Source: Aedes albopictus
Taxonomy: Eukaryota; Arthropoda; Insecta; Diptera; Culicidae
NCBI RefSeq assembly: GCF_035046485.1
Contig: NC_085137.1
Span: 39,671,066-39,735,065 of the forward strand
Length of the DNA: 64,000 nt
Reading direction: 5' to 3'
Shown here: piece after piece, positions 46,699 to 57,400 of the stretch
Layout: each line of letters starts with the position of its first letter
Position numbering within the stretch: position 1 is the stretch's first letter
Notes under the pieces: generated by a model
Seen by the model: the letters and a program-made list of their open reading frames with translations, nothing else
What the model was told of the DNA's origin: nothing
Databases searched by the model: none
Translations under genes and position numbers: made by a program

Positions 46699-49600
46699 AG
46701 CATAAGACCGTTTAAAGACCCTTTTCTTCAAGTTTGTGAAGTTAAAGTACAGACCGGAAGTTGTCCTCATGTTAGCGTCCAAATTTTCAACAAAGTTTAT
46801 GACGCGTTGCTTGATTCTGGAGCAAGTGTGAGCGTTACAAACATTGCGAATATTGCACAAAACCACGGCCTCAAACTGCATGAAAGTCCATTCCGAATCG
46901 TGACAGCAGATAAAACGGCTCACGAATGTCTAGGATACGTCAATCTACCCGTAGTGTTTCGAGGCGTAACGAAAGTTATATCAACCTTAGTTGTGCCTCA
47001 AATCGCCAGGAAGTTGATACTGGGTTGCAATTTTTGGGAAGAATTCGAAATTAAACCAATGATTAAAAGCAAAAATGGATTTGAACAGATTGCTACAATT
47101 TCGGTAGAGAGTCAATCGGCAGAGACGATTGAATTCTCATTGTGTCCCATTGAGACCTTACCAATCAAAAAGGTTGAACCTGATGAAACCCTAGACATTC
47201 CAGCTTTGGAGCTACCAGAGGCTTCAAAGACTACGCCAGCTACGATTGAGACGGAACACGTTCTTTCGGATGCTCAACGAATGGAGTTAGTTAGGACTGT
47301 TGAAGCGTTTCCGTGCACTTCAGAACAGCGGTTAGGTAGGACGACTTTGATACAGCATGAAATAGTCCTTAAAGAAGGAGCAAAGCCTAGGCGACAGCCA
47401 TTGTACAGGTGTTCACCGACGGTTCAAGCCGAAATGGAAGCAGAACTAGAACGATACCGGAAAATGGACGCGATTGAGGAGTGTACAAGCGAGTGGGCCA
47501 GCGCTCTAGTGCCAGTTCGCAAGTCGAATGGTAAGCTACGAGTTTGTCTGGATTCACGTGGAGTCAACGCTTGGACAAAAAAGGATTCGTATCCAATGCG
47601 TAATATGGGAGCAATTTTCCATAGGCTTGGAAAAGCGAAATTCTTCTCGGTGGTGGACCTAAAGGATGCGTACTTTCAGATTCCTCTGAAAGAGGAATCT
47701 CGAGACTACACAGCCTTCAGGACACCACAAGGGTTATTCCGTTTCAAAGTCTGTCCATTTGGCTTAACTAACGCGCCTTTTACAATGTGCCGTTTAATGG
47801 ACCGTGTGATCGGGTTTGACCTAGAGCCAAACGTATTCGTCTACCTAGACGATATAGTCATAGCCACTGACACGTTTGAGGACCATATCCGTTTGTTGAA
47901 GATAGTTGCTGAACGCCTTGCCGCAGCCAACTTGACCATATCGCTCGATAAGAGTAGATTCTGTCGTAAACAGGTATCTTACCTCGGCTATCTTCTGACT
48001 GAAGAGGGCGTCTCGATAGACAACTCGAGGATCTCACCAATCCTCGATTATGCCCGGCCAAGAAACGTAAAAGACATTCGGAGACTTTTAGGTCTTGCTG
48101 GGTTTTATCAGCGGTTTATACGAAATTATAGCGCCATCGTTGCTCCGATCTCCGATCTCCTGAAAAAAACACGGAACAAATTCATTTGGACAGAGGCTGC
48201 CGAGAAATCTTTCGGCGACCTTAAAGCGGCCCTGATATCTGCCCCCATCCTTAGTAACCCTGATTTTAGTTGTCCATTTGTAATAGAATCGGACGCATCG
48301 GATAACGCCGTTGGAGCTGCCTTAATCCAGCTTCAAAATGGCCAGCCAAAGGTTATTGCTTACTTCAGCAAAAAGCTTAGCAGTACACAGAAAAAGTATG
48401 CTAGCGTAGAAAAAGAATGCTTGGGTGTCCTTCTGGCTATCGAGCATTTTCGCCATTATGTAGAGGGGACTCGTTTTAAGGTCGTAACCGATGCCAGAAG
48501 CCTGTTATGGTTGTTTACCATAGGCGTAGAGTCAGGAAACTCGAAGTTACTACGGTGGGCGTTGAAAATTCAATCCCATGACATTGAGTTGGAGTACCGA
48601 AAGGGGAAAAATAACATTTTGGCTGATTGTCTCTCTAGGTCCATTGAAACGCTAGGCACGATAACAATAGACCCCGAATACCAAGAACTTCTGGATCGTA
48701 TTAGGCAAAGACCCTTTGATTATCCTGATTTCAGAATCGTCGATGATCAGATCTTTAAGTTTGTTAAAATGTCTGGGAAACTTGAGGATAGTAGATTCCA
48801 ATGGAAGCTCTATCCCCCAAGGTCTAAAAGACTCGAGGTCATAAAGGAGACTCACGACACAGCGCACCTTGGTGCTGAGAAAACGACATCAGCGGTTAAG
48901 GAACGTTATTTCTGGCCCTCAATGGGCGTAGAAATCAAAAAGTTTTGTCGAAGTTGCCTTTTATGCCAAACAAGCAAAGCAACAAACAAAAATACCACAC
49001 CCCCAATGGCAGAACAGAAAAAAGTTGTACAATATCCATGGCAATTCTTGGCCATGGATTATGTAGGCCCACTTCCGGCATCAGGCCGCAGTAGAAACAC
49101 TTGCCTTTTGGTCGTTACGGACCTTTTTACGAAGTTCGTCATTGTGCAGCCCTTCCGACAGGCCACGGCAGATACATTAGTACAATTCGTCGAAAACTCC
49201 CTGTTCCTACTCTTTGGAGTACCTGAGGTAGTCCTGTCAGATAACGGTACACAGTTTACTTCAAAGCAGTTCCAATCCTTACTGGCAAAGTACCACGTGA
49301 ATCATTGGCGGACTCCAAACTATCATCCGCAGATCAATGATACGGAGAGGGTGAATCGCGTGATCACCACTGCGATCCGCGCTTCCATCAAAAATGGTCA
49401 TACTGAATGGTCCAACAACATTCAGCAAATCGCCAATGCTGTCAGAAATTCAGTTCACGAAGCCACACACTACACCCCCTACTTCGTTTTGTTTGGTCGC
49501 AACATGGTTTCCGATGGTAGAGAATACAGGAAGTTACGAGATTTGAACTCTACAGAAGACCACCAGCTTAAAACTGATGAAAGGGAAAAACTGCTTGAAG

Positions 49601-49881
49601 ATGTCAGGAGTAATCTTAAGAAGGCATATGAAAAACACGCGTCTTATTACAATCTTCGCTCCAATACAAATTGCCCAACATATGAGGAAGGTGAAAAAGT
49701 CTTGAAGAAAAACATGGAGCAATCAGACAAAGGCAACAAGTTCTGCTCTAAATTAGCACCAAAATATGTCCAGGCAGTGGTCAAGAAGGTGGTAGGAAGC
49801 CACTGCTACGATCTCGAAGACCCCAGTGGGAAAAGATTAGGAATCTTCAATTGTAAATTTTTGAAGAAATTGGTTCAATAG
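46642..49881 (+). CDS. pol: Pol polyprotein: protease, RT, RNase H, integrase
   Basis: Expressed as a -1 fusion to Gag, predicted about 1768 aa in total. Numbered from the first codon of its open frame used here (46552 as residue 1): aspartic protease DSGAS at 88-92; reverse transcriptase with YLDD at 431-434; RNase H acidic residues D581 (ESDASD), E622 (EKEC) and D647 (TDAR, where TDH is more usual); integrase zinc finger H768, H772, C802, C805; integrase core D836, D897, E932. The C-terminus (KYVQAVVKKVVGSHCYDLED) resembles the GPY/F module, with no chromodomain. All catalytic residues are present and the frame is unbroken. It copies the element RNA into DNA and inserts it. Confidence 0.95.
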   Translation, partial: LNLECNTGNQSTPNAESVPSIRPFKDPFLQVCEVKVQTGSCPHVSVQIFNKVYDALLDSGASVSVTNIANIAQNHGLKLHESPFRIVTADKTAHECLGYVNLPVVFRGVTKVISTLVVPQIARKLILGCNFWEEFEIKPMIKSKNGFEQIATISVESQSAETIEFSLCPIETLPIKKVEPDETLDIPALELPEASKTTPATIETEHVLSDAQRMELVRTVEAFPCTSEQRLGRTTLIQHEIVLKEGAKPRRQPLYRCSPTVQAEMEAELERYRKMDAIEECTSEWASALVPVRKSNGKLRVCLDSRGVNAWTKKDSYPMRNMGAIFHRLGKAKFFSVVDLKDAYFQIPLKEESRDYTAFRTPQGLFRFKVCPFGLTNAPFTMCRLMDRVIGFDLEPNVFVYLDDIVIATDTFEDHIRLLKIVAERLAAANLTISLDKSRFCRKQVSYLGYLLTEEGVSIDNSRISPILDYARPRNVKDIRRLLGLAGFYQRFIRNYSAIVAPISDLLKKTRNKFIWTEAAEKSFGDLKAALISAPILSNPDFSCPFVIESDASDNAVGAALIQLQNGQPKVIAYFSKKLSSTQKKYASVEKECLGVLLAIEHFRHYVEGTRFKVVTDARSLLWLFTIGVESGNSKLLRWALKIQSHDIELEYRKGKNNILADCLSRSIETLGTITIDPEYQELLDRIRQRPFDYPDFRIVDDQIFKFVKMSGKLEDSRFQWKLYPPRSKRLEVIKETHDTAHLGAEKTTSAVKERYFWPSMGVEIKKFCRSCLLCQTSKATNKNTTPPMAEQKKVVQYPWQFLAMDYVGPLPASGRSRNTCLLVVTDLFTKFVIVQPFRQATADTLVQFVENSLFLLFGVPEVVLSDNGTQFTSKQFQSLLAKYHVNHWRTPNYHPQINDTERVNRVITTAIRASIKNGHTEWSNNIQQIANAVRNSVHEATHYTPYFVLFGRNMVSDGREYRKLRDLNSTEDHQLKTDEREKLLEDVRSNLKKAYEKHASYYNLRSNTNCPTYEEGEKVLKKNMEQSDKGNKFCSKLAPKYVQAVVKKVVGSHCYDLEDPSGKRLGIFNCKFLKKLVQ

Positions 49882-50178
49882 AACTGATTTCTTCGTTGGT
49901 CAAGCTATGTAGCTCTCAGTTTAGTTGAGTAGTAACAATTGCGCCATGATGCTTAAAAGCTCTGGTTGCAGCGGAAACGCTTGCCACCGTTTGTGAAGTT
50001 TAGCATCAGACCTAGTCTGATGCCGCCCCCACAAAAACTCTATCTACTGGGGGAATCCTTGGGCAAGGACATTCGTTCTAGCCCAAGAAGAAACTTCACA
50101 AATGAGTTGGTCAATGTTAACTTTTGACCGCCTTAGGATGGTAAATTCTATTTCAATTAGGTTTGTTCTGCAAATGCC
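49882..50178. other. start of the post-pol noncoding region
   Basis: No ORF of note. A perfect 9-bp hairpin, GCATCAGAC/GTCTGATGC (50003-50011 and 50015-50023, 3-nt loop), lies about 120 bases after the pol stop and is followed by CCGCCCCCAC. Its role is unknown. Confidence 0.6.
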
Positions 50179-50423
50179 TACACACCAAACGCTTTCAGCA
50201 ATATTTTGCTGAATTTTGCCGAGCTGAAGGGTTCAGCAATATTTTTTGCTGAACTTTCGGCAAAGTTTGCTGAATTTCAGCAAAACGTTACTGGTGATCA
50301 GCAGAGTTTACTGAACAAATCAGCAAAATTTTGCTGAATTTCAGCAAAATGTTTACTGAAACCTTCAGCTCAGCAAAATTCAGCAAAATTTTGCTGAAAC
50401 TCTCAAACGATTTTTGGTGTGTA
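50179..50423. mobile_element. 241-bp MITE inside the retrotransposon
   Basis: The element runs 50181-50421, from CACACCAAACGCTTTCAGCA to GATTTTTGGTGTG. Terminal inverted repeats are CACACCAAA/TTTGGTGTG and a TA dinucleotide flanks each side (50179-50180 and 50422-50423). The interior is a mesh of TTCAGCAAAATTTTGCTGAA units in both orientations, so much of it can fold. TA duplication suggests a Tc1/mariner-type mobiliser. It lies in the retrotransposon's non-coding 3' part and so entered this or an ancestral copy. Confidence 0.85.
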
Positions 50424-51176
50424 TCCCCTCGACCAGAAGACAGAGGGAGTCCTTGATTATCAAGGACGATGACCTTTTTGCCAGAAACTCTGAGCTGAGA
50501 AAGCGTTGACGAGAAGTACTTGATTGGAAGGTGAAAGCGTGAGTCTGAGTTTGGGGATGCTCAGACGCTGATCGCGAAATAGACTCTGTTGCCCAGAAAT
50601 GGGTCGATAAAGAAGAGCTAATCTAGTCAATCGAGCTGTCAGAACAACCGAAGTTGCAAATTGAATTTAAAGTACTAAGGAGTAAATTGTAAATACTTTT
50701 CCCATTGTAAATAGTCTTCTAGTTCGTAAAATGATCAAACTTGACGTTTTTAAAATTGTATATATCAAATATGACCAATCAAGGGTATTTCTTTCATTGA
50801 TGGATGTTAGCATGTAGTGCACATCGAGTCTTAAAGCTAGTTTAGTACTTAAGGCTAAAAGCTTTATTTCTCCTGTAAATATCATTGTTTGCTTGCTTGT
50901 TTATTTATTTATTTATTTATTTATCAGATGATTTATTTACCTTATTCTAGTTGTTTGTTGTGTATAGTATTTATTAGATGCATTATTTATAGTTTAAGAG
51001 ATGCTCTATTCTTTTTTACATGTATTTATTAATTTATTTATTAGATGATTTATTTATTTAGTTGATTATGAAGATGTTTATTTATTTATTTATTTATTTG
51101 TTTGTTATTTATTCTCGTTATGGTCGATTAGTTATCCCGATCTGCATGCAAATTTGTGACGTCATCGTTTTCCTGG
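50424..51176. repeat. post-pol noncoding region with ATTT runs
   Basis: No gene recognised. TTTA/ATTT tetranucleotide runs occur at about 50898-50923 and 51010-51110, and a TGACGTCA palindrome (CRE-like) at 51157-51164. Confidence 0.5.
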
Positions 51177-51486
51177 TTAGCGGTTAACCATCGCTAGAAC
51201 CATTTCGTTGCTTGTCGCCGTCTGAGTAACCCTAAAAAGAAAAACAAAGAAAAAGTACATGAACGATTACAGATTATCAAATGGAACGATACTTATCTGA
51301 TTCCGTGTAGATCTGGTCATCCCGCATCCAACGTAACTCGTACAATTCCGTCCATATATCGTCCAGCAAACAATCTTCAATTTTAGGCCGTTTCCTTCCG
51401 ATCCATCGTTCGTCGTGTGTTTTCGATGTTGTCGTTGTTGCACCTCTTCTGTTACCTAGAATTATAAATTTAAACACGTCATACAT
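51177..51486 (-). CDS. possible antisense two-exon ORF in the retrotransposon
   Basis: A minus-strand frame opens at 51486 (MYDVFKFIILGNRRGATTTT) and includes RKRPKIEDCLLDDIWTEL. It stops at 51277 if unspliced. A GT at 51292 and a strong pyrimidine tract plus AG at 51232-51233 would define a 61-bp intron; joining at that point keeps the frame open to a TAA at 51177-51179, about 83 codons. The product is unknown. It could be a captured host exon or an element-encoded antisense gene; chance is not excluded. Confidence 0.25.
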
Positions 51487-52344
51487 GTACCTTTCACAAG
51501 ATTATGGATGGTCAAGTTACTTTTTCGATAAATTTCACTAAACCACGTAAAATTCCAGTAAAAATCCGCAAAATGTATCACTTCCACCGAACTATAAACA
51601 AACAACTACAGCAGTCCACCTTTTTTTTGACGTTTCAATGGTTCACTGTGAGTTATCGATGAACAGATTCAGGGTTCATGAGTTTCGTGGTGTCACTCAC
51701 TTCTTACAGGTTTTGGTGAGTCATGCTCGATGCCTGACGTGAGAAACAGTACAGAAGTGGGATGTTGGAGTACTGCGGCATATTCCGTATGTGGGATCAA
51801 GTTATGCTATGAAAGCGCTCTCTTCCTAGCCAATGTATTGGTATTGAAGACGATGCGTAATCATATGCGCTTTAGAGTTTAAGTTATAACGTTTGTTCTT
51901 AGAAAGCTTTTTAGTCAGGGAGTAGCCTTGATGGTCGATCTAAGAGCAAACAGTGAGGCGAATTCAGAATGAAGTAGTATTTCCATCATCAGGTATGGGG
52001 TAGCTTCATGGCTGAATGAGTCGGTTATGTTGAGTGGTAGTAGTTGAGGTCGTCATGAATCAATATCCAAGTGATTTTGATGTCTATGATGTTGTGGTTG
52101 AAGGTGTTGATACTGAATTTGTTTATTGATCTCTCCAATGAACCAAAGATCCGTACTATAGTGTAAATTTCGAGACCCAATTCATTGTAAATAATAAGTA
52201 GTTTTCAGTTTAACGCATGTAGAGCTTGTGATATATTTGTTGATTCTTTTTCTTATTTATACATTTAGGTGTTTATGTTTGTTGATTTGTTGTAAATATA
52301 TCTGTGTATATGTCATTTATTGATGCATTTACATAGTTATTTAC

Positions 52345-52427
<83 letters not shown>

Positions 52428-52594
52428 TATTTTTGATGTGTTTGTTGCATATTTTGGAAAGTTGTACATAGATTTACACATTATTTACAAATTTATTTAT
52501 ATTTATTAATTATTTATGTGTAGTTTGTGTAGAGCTTTATTTACAATGTAGGTGTCTCATTTTTTGAAATTCTGTGATATAGTAAGGCTTGCCC
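51487..52594. repeat. noncoding region before the 3' LTR with a long (ATTT)n tract
   Basis: No gene recognised. A long uninterrupted TTTA microsatellite spans about 52340-52428, with shorter AT-rich runs around it. No clear polypurine tract is seen next to the 3' LTR. Confidence 0.55.
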
Positions 52595-52636
52595 TTACGA
52601 AAATTTGGTTGTACTCCTACAACCAAATTTTCGTAA
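52595..52636. other. perfect 19-bp hairpin just upstream of the 3' LTR
   Basis: TTACGAAAATTTGGTTGTA (52595-52613) is exactly complementary to 52618-52636 around a CTCC loop. CTTG and CAAG outside it extend the pairing after a small gap. It lies 16 bp from the LTR, where a polypurine tract would normally be. Confidence 0.9.
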
Positions 52637-52652
52637 AACAAGTCCAGTGTTA

Positions 52653-54475
52653 TGTAGCGGTATTTGATAGAGATCCAATAAATTATGTTTATCTTATGAG
52701 GAAGCGAAGCAAAACGAATAGCAATATATAGTCAATATCATTTACAACGAACAGCAGTATATTTCATTACTTGCATGCAATAATGAATTTAGATCACTCA
52801 CGAATAAACCCAGTTTGCTCCGCGGAAGTTATCGTTCACTCACTTGGAGCGTACATAACTCATCTCACCAAACATGCGCCAGGGTCCGTTGGGATTGAGT
52901 AACATCTCCCGTCGGGATCACTTGTCGTTTCTTTTAAAATAATAAGACGTGAATGTAAAGAATTGAACCGAGCTAGCTTAATGCGAAATGCTTGAGAGGG
53001 AAAAGGACAAAATCACTGATCGGCTCAAAGGGTAATCGGGAACCGACTTTTGATAAGATCGTTCCTCGATTTCCGGTACGAAGGCCAAAACCCGAAATAC
53101 GGCTTTACTGAGGCATCTCAAGTTCTGTCTCGTCCACTTTGATCTGACCCGTGGAAGAGGCAGGAGTGTGAAGTCTTTTTATAAGTAGTTTCGCGGTGTG
53201 ATTGTTCAAGGTCTGTAAAACGTGAGAAGTGTCTTGTGATCAGTGCATTAATTGTTAGATATTTCCCTCCCGATAGGTATATAGTGCTAAAGTAATTAAT
53301 TAGCTAGGTTGTGCGGTGCTGTGCGTGATTGCCAAAGTTAAGAAAAGGTAAGAAGATAATGAACGCTTCCTGAACAAAAACCTCACCCCGTCGAATAGCC
53401 GTTCGACGGCTTTTTATTTGCTAGTTTCGTTTCCCGCACCACCAACCTCCCCGCTCGACACACCGCACCGATTTACGCCAGAATTCCACACTTCTGACCC
53501 CACGCGCCAGCTTCGAAGTTTCCTAACTGCCGGCCGGAGTTAGAAGGGAGTTTGCGTCGTCACCATCGCACTCCATCAGAGCGATTTTCCCGCCGTGACG
53601 CAGAATTCACTGCGCCAGCGGCCCTCCCGGCGTCACCAACCGGCGCCATTCATTCGCGGCCCCCTTTTGTTCATCCGCGTGGGCCAGCGTCGCCGAGGCG
53701 ACGCGAAGGACGGGGCGACGGTACCGGCAATGCAGAGACGGTAAAGCAGAACCGACTGTAAGTAGACCGCCACTATTTCTATATTGATGGAAGAAGCCAA
53801 GTGAAGATTGTGTGAGAGTGGGAAGCGTTCGAGAAGCTAAAAATAGATTGATAGGAAAGTAGAAATCCGCACAGATAGGAGAGAGTAATAGGGAGAGGAA
53901 AAGTGAGAGTTTTGAAAATGTGAAGTGGGTACCCGAGTAGAAATGTAAGACGGATAGAATAAATGTTATTAGAAGTTTTGGTGTTTCTCTAAATGTTTGC
54001 AAGTTATTGTGTTAGTTTGAGTCTCCCGTTATTGATGCACTGATTGAAGGATAGTTTTCACGTTTCGTTCTTTTGTTGTTGTAGTTTTGTTGAAGTGTTG
54101 TTACTCCAAGTCGGACTGCTTGGGATACTCAGTCCTCCATTTCGGTCCTGAAGCGTGTAGGTAATTGTGGTCGAGACGGACTTGGCCGGTGATGAGATCA
54201 GTCGTCCACGTGCCTTCGGTATCGGTAGGAAGTCGCGTTTCCGGTTATTATTTGGGTCGGTCAGTCGATAGCGTTTTGAGTACTTTTTAAACGTGGGATA
54301 TTTTGCTAGCTCGTTCGGTAGTTTGATTCAAAACTGAACTCGCCCTGAGGTTTGAGTTTGCCGGGCAACTTAGAACGACAGGTGGTCCTCTTCGGAGGTG
54401 GCGCATAAGCCACTTGTTTTCCCTTCAACCCGAAGCCCTAGTATAAATTCCCTGAGCCGCCTCGTGCCGGCTACA
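52653..54475 (+). repeat. 3' LTR (1823 bp)
   Basis: Same length and, by eye, the same sequence as 42554-44376 (constant offset of 10,099). It ends GCTACA, followed by the AGTT duplication and the resumed satellite CTACCACAC. It would supply the polyadenylation region of the genomic RNA. Confidence 0.96.
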
Positions 54476-57400
54476 AGTTCTACCACACAAATTCAGTGAA
54501 CTGGCCTCAAGTCTTTGCCCTTAGAAGATGCCTTGGGGTCTAAACTTAAGGTTTAGGAGGGAGACATTCACTTTCTATCGGGCAGTTTTTGCCAAATGAC
54601 GATTTAGGGTGAGTTTCCTGTATACAAGGAAAGTGGTTGTTAAATGTCAAACAGTTCTACCACACAGAATCAGTGAACTGGCCTCAAGTCTTTGCCCTTA
54701 GTAGATGCCTTGGGGTCTAAACTTAAGGTTTAGGAGGGAGACGTTCACTTTCTATCGGGCAGTTTTTGCCAAATGACGATTTAGGGTGAGTTTCCTGTAT
54801 ACTAGGAAAAGTGGTTGTTAAAAGTCAAACATTTTTCCTACATGAAATCAGTGAACTGGCCTCAAGTCTTTGCCCTTAGTAGATGCCTTGGGGTTTAAAC
54901 TTAAGGTTTAGGAGAAAGACGTTCACTTTCTATCGGGCAGTTTTTGCCAAATGACGATTTAGGGTGGGTTACCCATATACAAGGAAAGTGGTTGTTAAAT
55001 GTCAAACAGTTCTACCGCACAGAATCAGTGAACTGGCCTCAAGTCTTTGCCCTTAGTAGATGCCTTGGGGTCTAAACTTAAGGTTTAGGAGGGAGACGTT
55101 CACTTTCTATCGGGCAGTTTTTGCCAAATGACGATTTAGGGTGAGTTTCCTGTATACTAGGAAAAGTGGTTGTTAAAAGTCAAACATTTTTCCTACATGC
55201 AATCAGTGAACTGGCCTCAAGTCTTTGCCCTTAGTAGATGCCTTGGGGTTTAAACTTAAGGTTTAGGAGAAAGACGTTCACTTTCTATCGGGCAGTTTTT
55301 GCCAAATGACGATTTAGGGTGGGTTACCCATATACAAGGAAAGTGGTTGTTAAATGTCAAACAGTTCTACCGCACAGAATCAGTGAACTGGCCTCAAGTC
55401 TTTGCCCTTAGTAGATGCCTTGGGGTCTAAACTTAAGGTTTAGGAGGGAGACGTTCACTTTCTATCGGGCAGTTTTTGCCAAATGACGATTTAGGGTGAG
55501 TTTCCTGTATACTAGGAAAAGTGGTTGTTAAAAGTCAAACATTTTTCCTACATGCAATCAGTGAACTGGCCTCAAGTCTTTGCCCTTAGTAGATGCCTTG
55601 GGGTTTAAACTTAAGGTTTAGGAGAAAGACGTTCACTTTCTATCGGGCAGTTTTTGCCAAATGACGATTTAGGGTGGGTTACCCATATACAAGGAAAGTG
55701 GTTGTTAAATGTCAAACAGTTCTACCGCACAGAATCAGTGAACTGGCCTCAAGTCTTTGCCCTTAGTAGATGCCTTGGGGTCTAAACTTAAGGTTTAGGA
55801 GGGAGACGTTCACTTTCTATCGGGCAGTTTTTGCCAAATGACGATTTAGGGTGAGTTTCCTGTATACTAGGAAAAGTGGTTGTTAAATGTCAAACAGTTC
55901 TACCGCACAGAATCAGTGAACTGGCCTCAAGTCTTTGCCCTTAGTAGATGCCTTGGGGTTTAAACTTAAGGTTTAGGAGAAAGACGTTCACTTTCTATCG
56001 GGCAGTTTTTGCCAAATGACGATTTAGGGTGGGTTACCCATATACAAGGAAAGTGGTTGTTAAATGTCAAACAGTTCTACCGCACAGAATCAGTGAACTG
56101 GCCTCAAGTCTTTGCCCTTAGTAGATGCCTTGGGGTCTAAACTTAAGGTTTAGGAGAAAGACGTTCACTTTCTATCGGGCAGTTTTTGCCAAATGACGAT
56201 TTAGGGTGGGTTACCCATATACAAGGAAAGTGGTTGTTAAAAGTCAAACATTTTTCGTACATGAAATCAGTGAACTGGCCTCAAGTCTTTGCCCTTAGAA
56301 GATGACTTGGGGTCTAAACTTAAGGATTAGGAGGGAGACGTTCACTTTCTATCGGGCAGTTTTTGCCAAATGACGATTTAGGGTGGGTTACCCATATACA
56401 AGGAAAGTGGTTGTTAAAAGTCAAACATTTTTCCTACATGAAATCAGCGAACTGGCCTCAAGTCTTTGCTCTTAGTAGATGACTTGGGGTCTAAACTTAA
56501 GGTTTAGGAGGGAGACGTTCACTTTCTATCGGGCAGTTTTTGCCAAATGACGATTTAGGGTGGGTTACCCATATACAAGGAAAAGTGGTTGTTAAAAGTC
56601 AAACAGTTGTACCACACAAATTCAGTGAACTGGCCTCAAGTCTTTGCCCTTAGTAGATGACTTGGGGTCTTAACTTAAGGTTTAGGAGGGAGACGTTCAC
56701 TTTCTATCGGGCAGTTTTTGTCAAATGACGATTTAGGGTGGGTTACCCAAATACAAGGAAAAGTGGTTGTTAAAAGTCAAACAGTTGTACCACACAAATT
56801 CAGTGAACTGGCCTCAAGTCTTTGCCCTTAGTAGATGACTTGGGGTCTTAACTTAAGGTTTAGGAGGGAGACGTTCACTTTCTATCGGGCAGTTTTTGTC
56901 AAATGACGATTTAGGGTGGGTTACCCATATACAAGGAAAAGTGGTTGTTAAAAGTCAAACAGTTCTACCACACAAATTCAGTGAACTGGCCTCAAGTCTT
57001 TGCCCTTAGTAGATGACTTGGGGTCTTAACTTAAGGTTTAGGAGGGAGACATTCACTTTCTATCGGGCAGTTTTTGCCAAATGACGATTTAGGGTGGGTT
57101 ACCCATATACAAGGAAAAGTGGTTGTTAAAAGTCAAACATTTTTCCTACATGAAATCAGCGAACTGGCCTCAAGTCTTTGCTCTTAGTAGATGACTTGGG
57201 GTCTAAACTTAAGGTTTAGGAGGAAGACGTTCACTTTCTATCGGGCAGTTTTTGCCAAATGACGATTTAGGGTGGGTTACCCATATACAAGGAAAAGTGG
57301 TTGTTAAAAGTCAAACAGTTCTACCACACAAATTCAGTGAACTGGCCTCAAGTCTTTGCCCGTAGTAGATGACTTGGGGTCTTAACTCAAGGTTTAGGAG

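Larger units (their letters stand above)
42554..54475 (+). mobile_element. complete Ty3/gypsy-type LTR retrotransposon (11,922 bp)
   Basis: Two 1823-bp direct LTRs starting TGTAGC and ending GCTACA, exact inverted hexamers, flank intact gag and pol frames. The domain order protease-RT-RNase H-integrase places it in Ty3/gypsy. The insertion splits AACAGTTCTACC of a satellite monomer and duplicates AGTT (42550-42553 and 54476-54479). The long LTRs and a tRNA-Lys-type primer site resemble the Osvaldo/Ulysses group of insects, which is inference. With LTRs apparently identical and both frames open, insertion was recent and the copy may be autonomous. No env frame is recognised. Confidence 0.95.

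Noticed and set aside
49882..52652. env gene of an errantivirus-like element
   Set aside because: No frame of suitable length and no signal peptide or transmembrane pattern in either strand.
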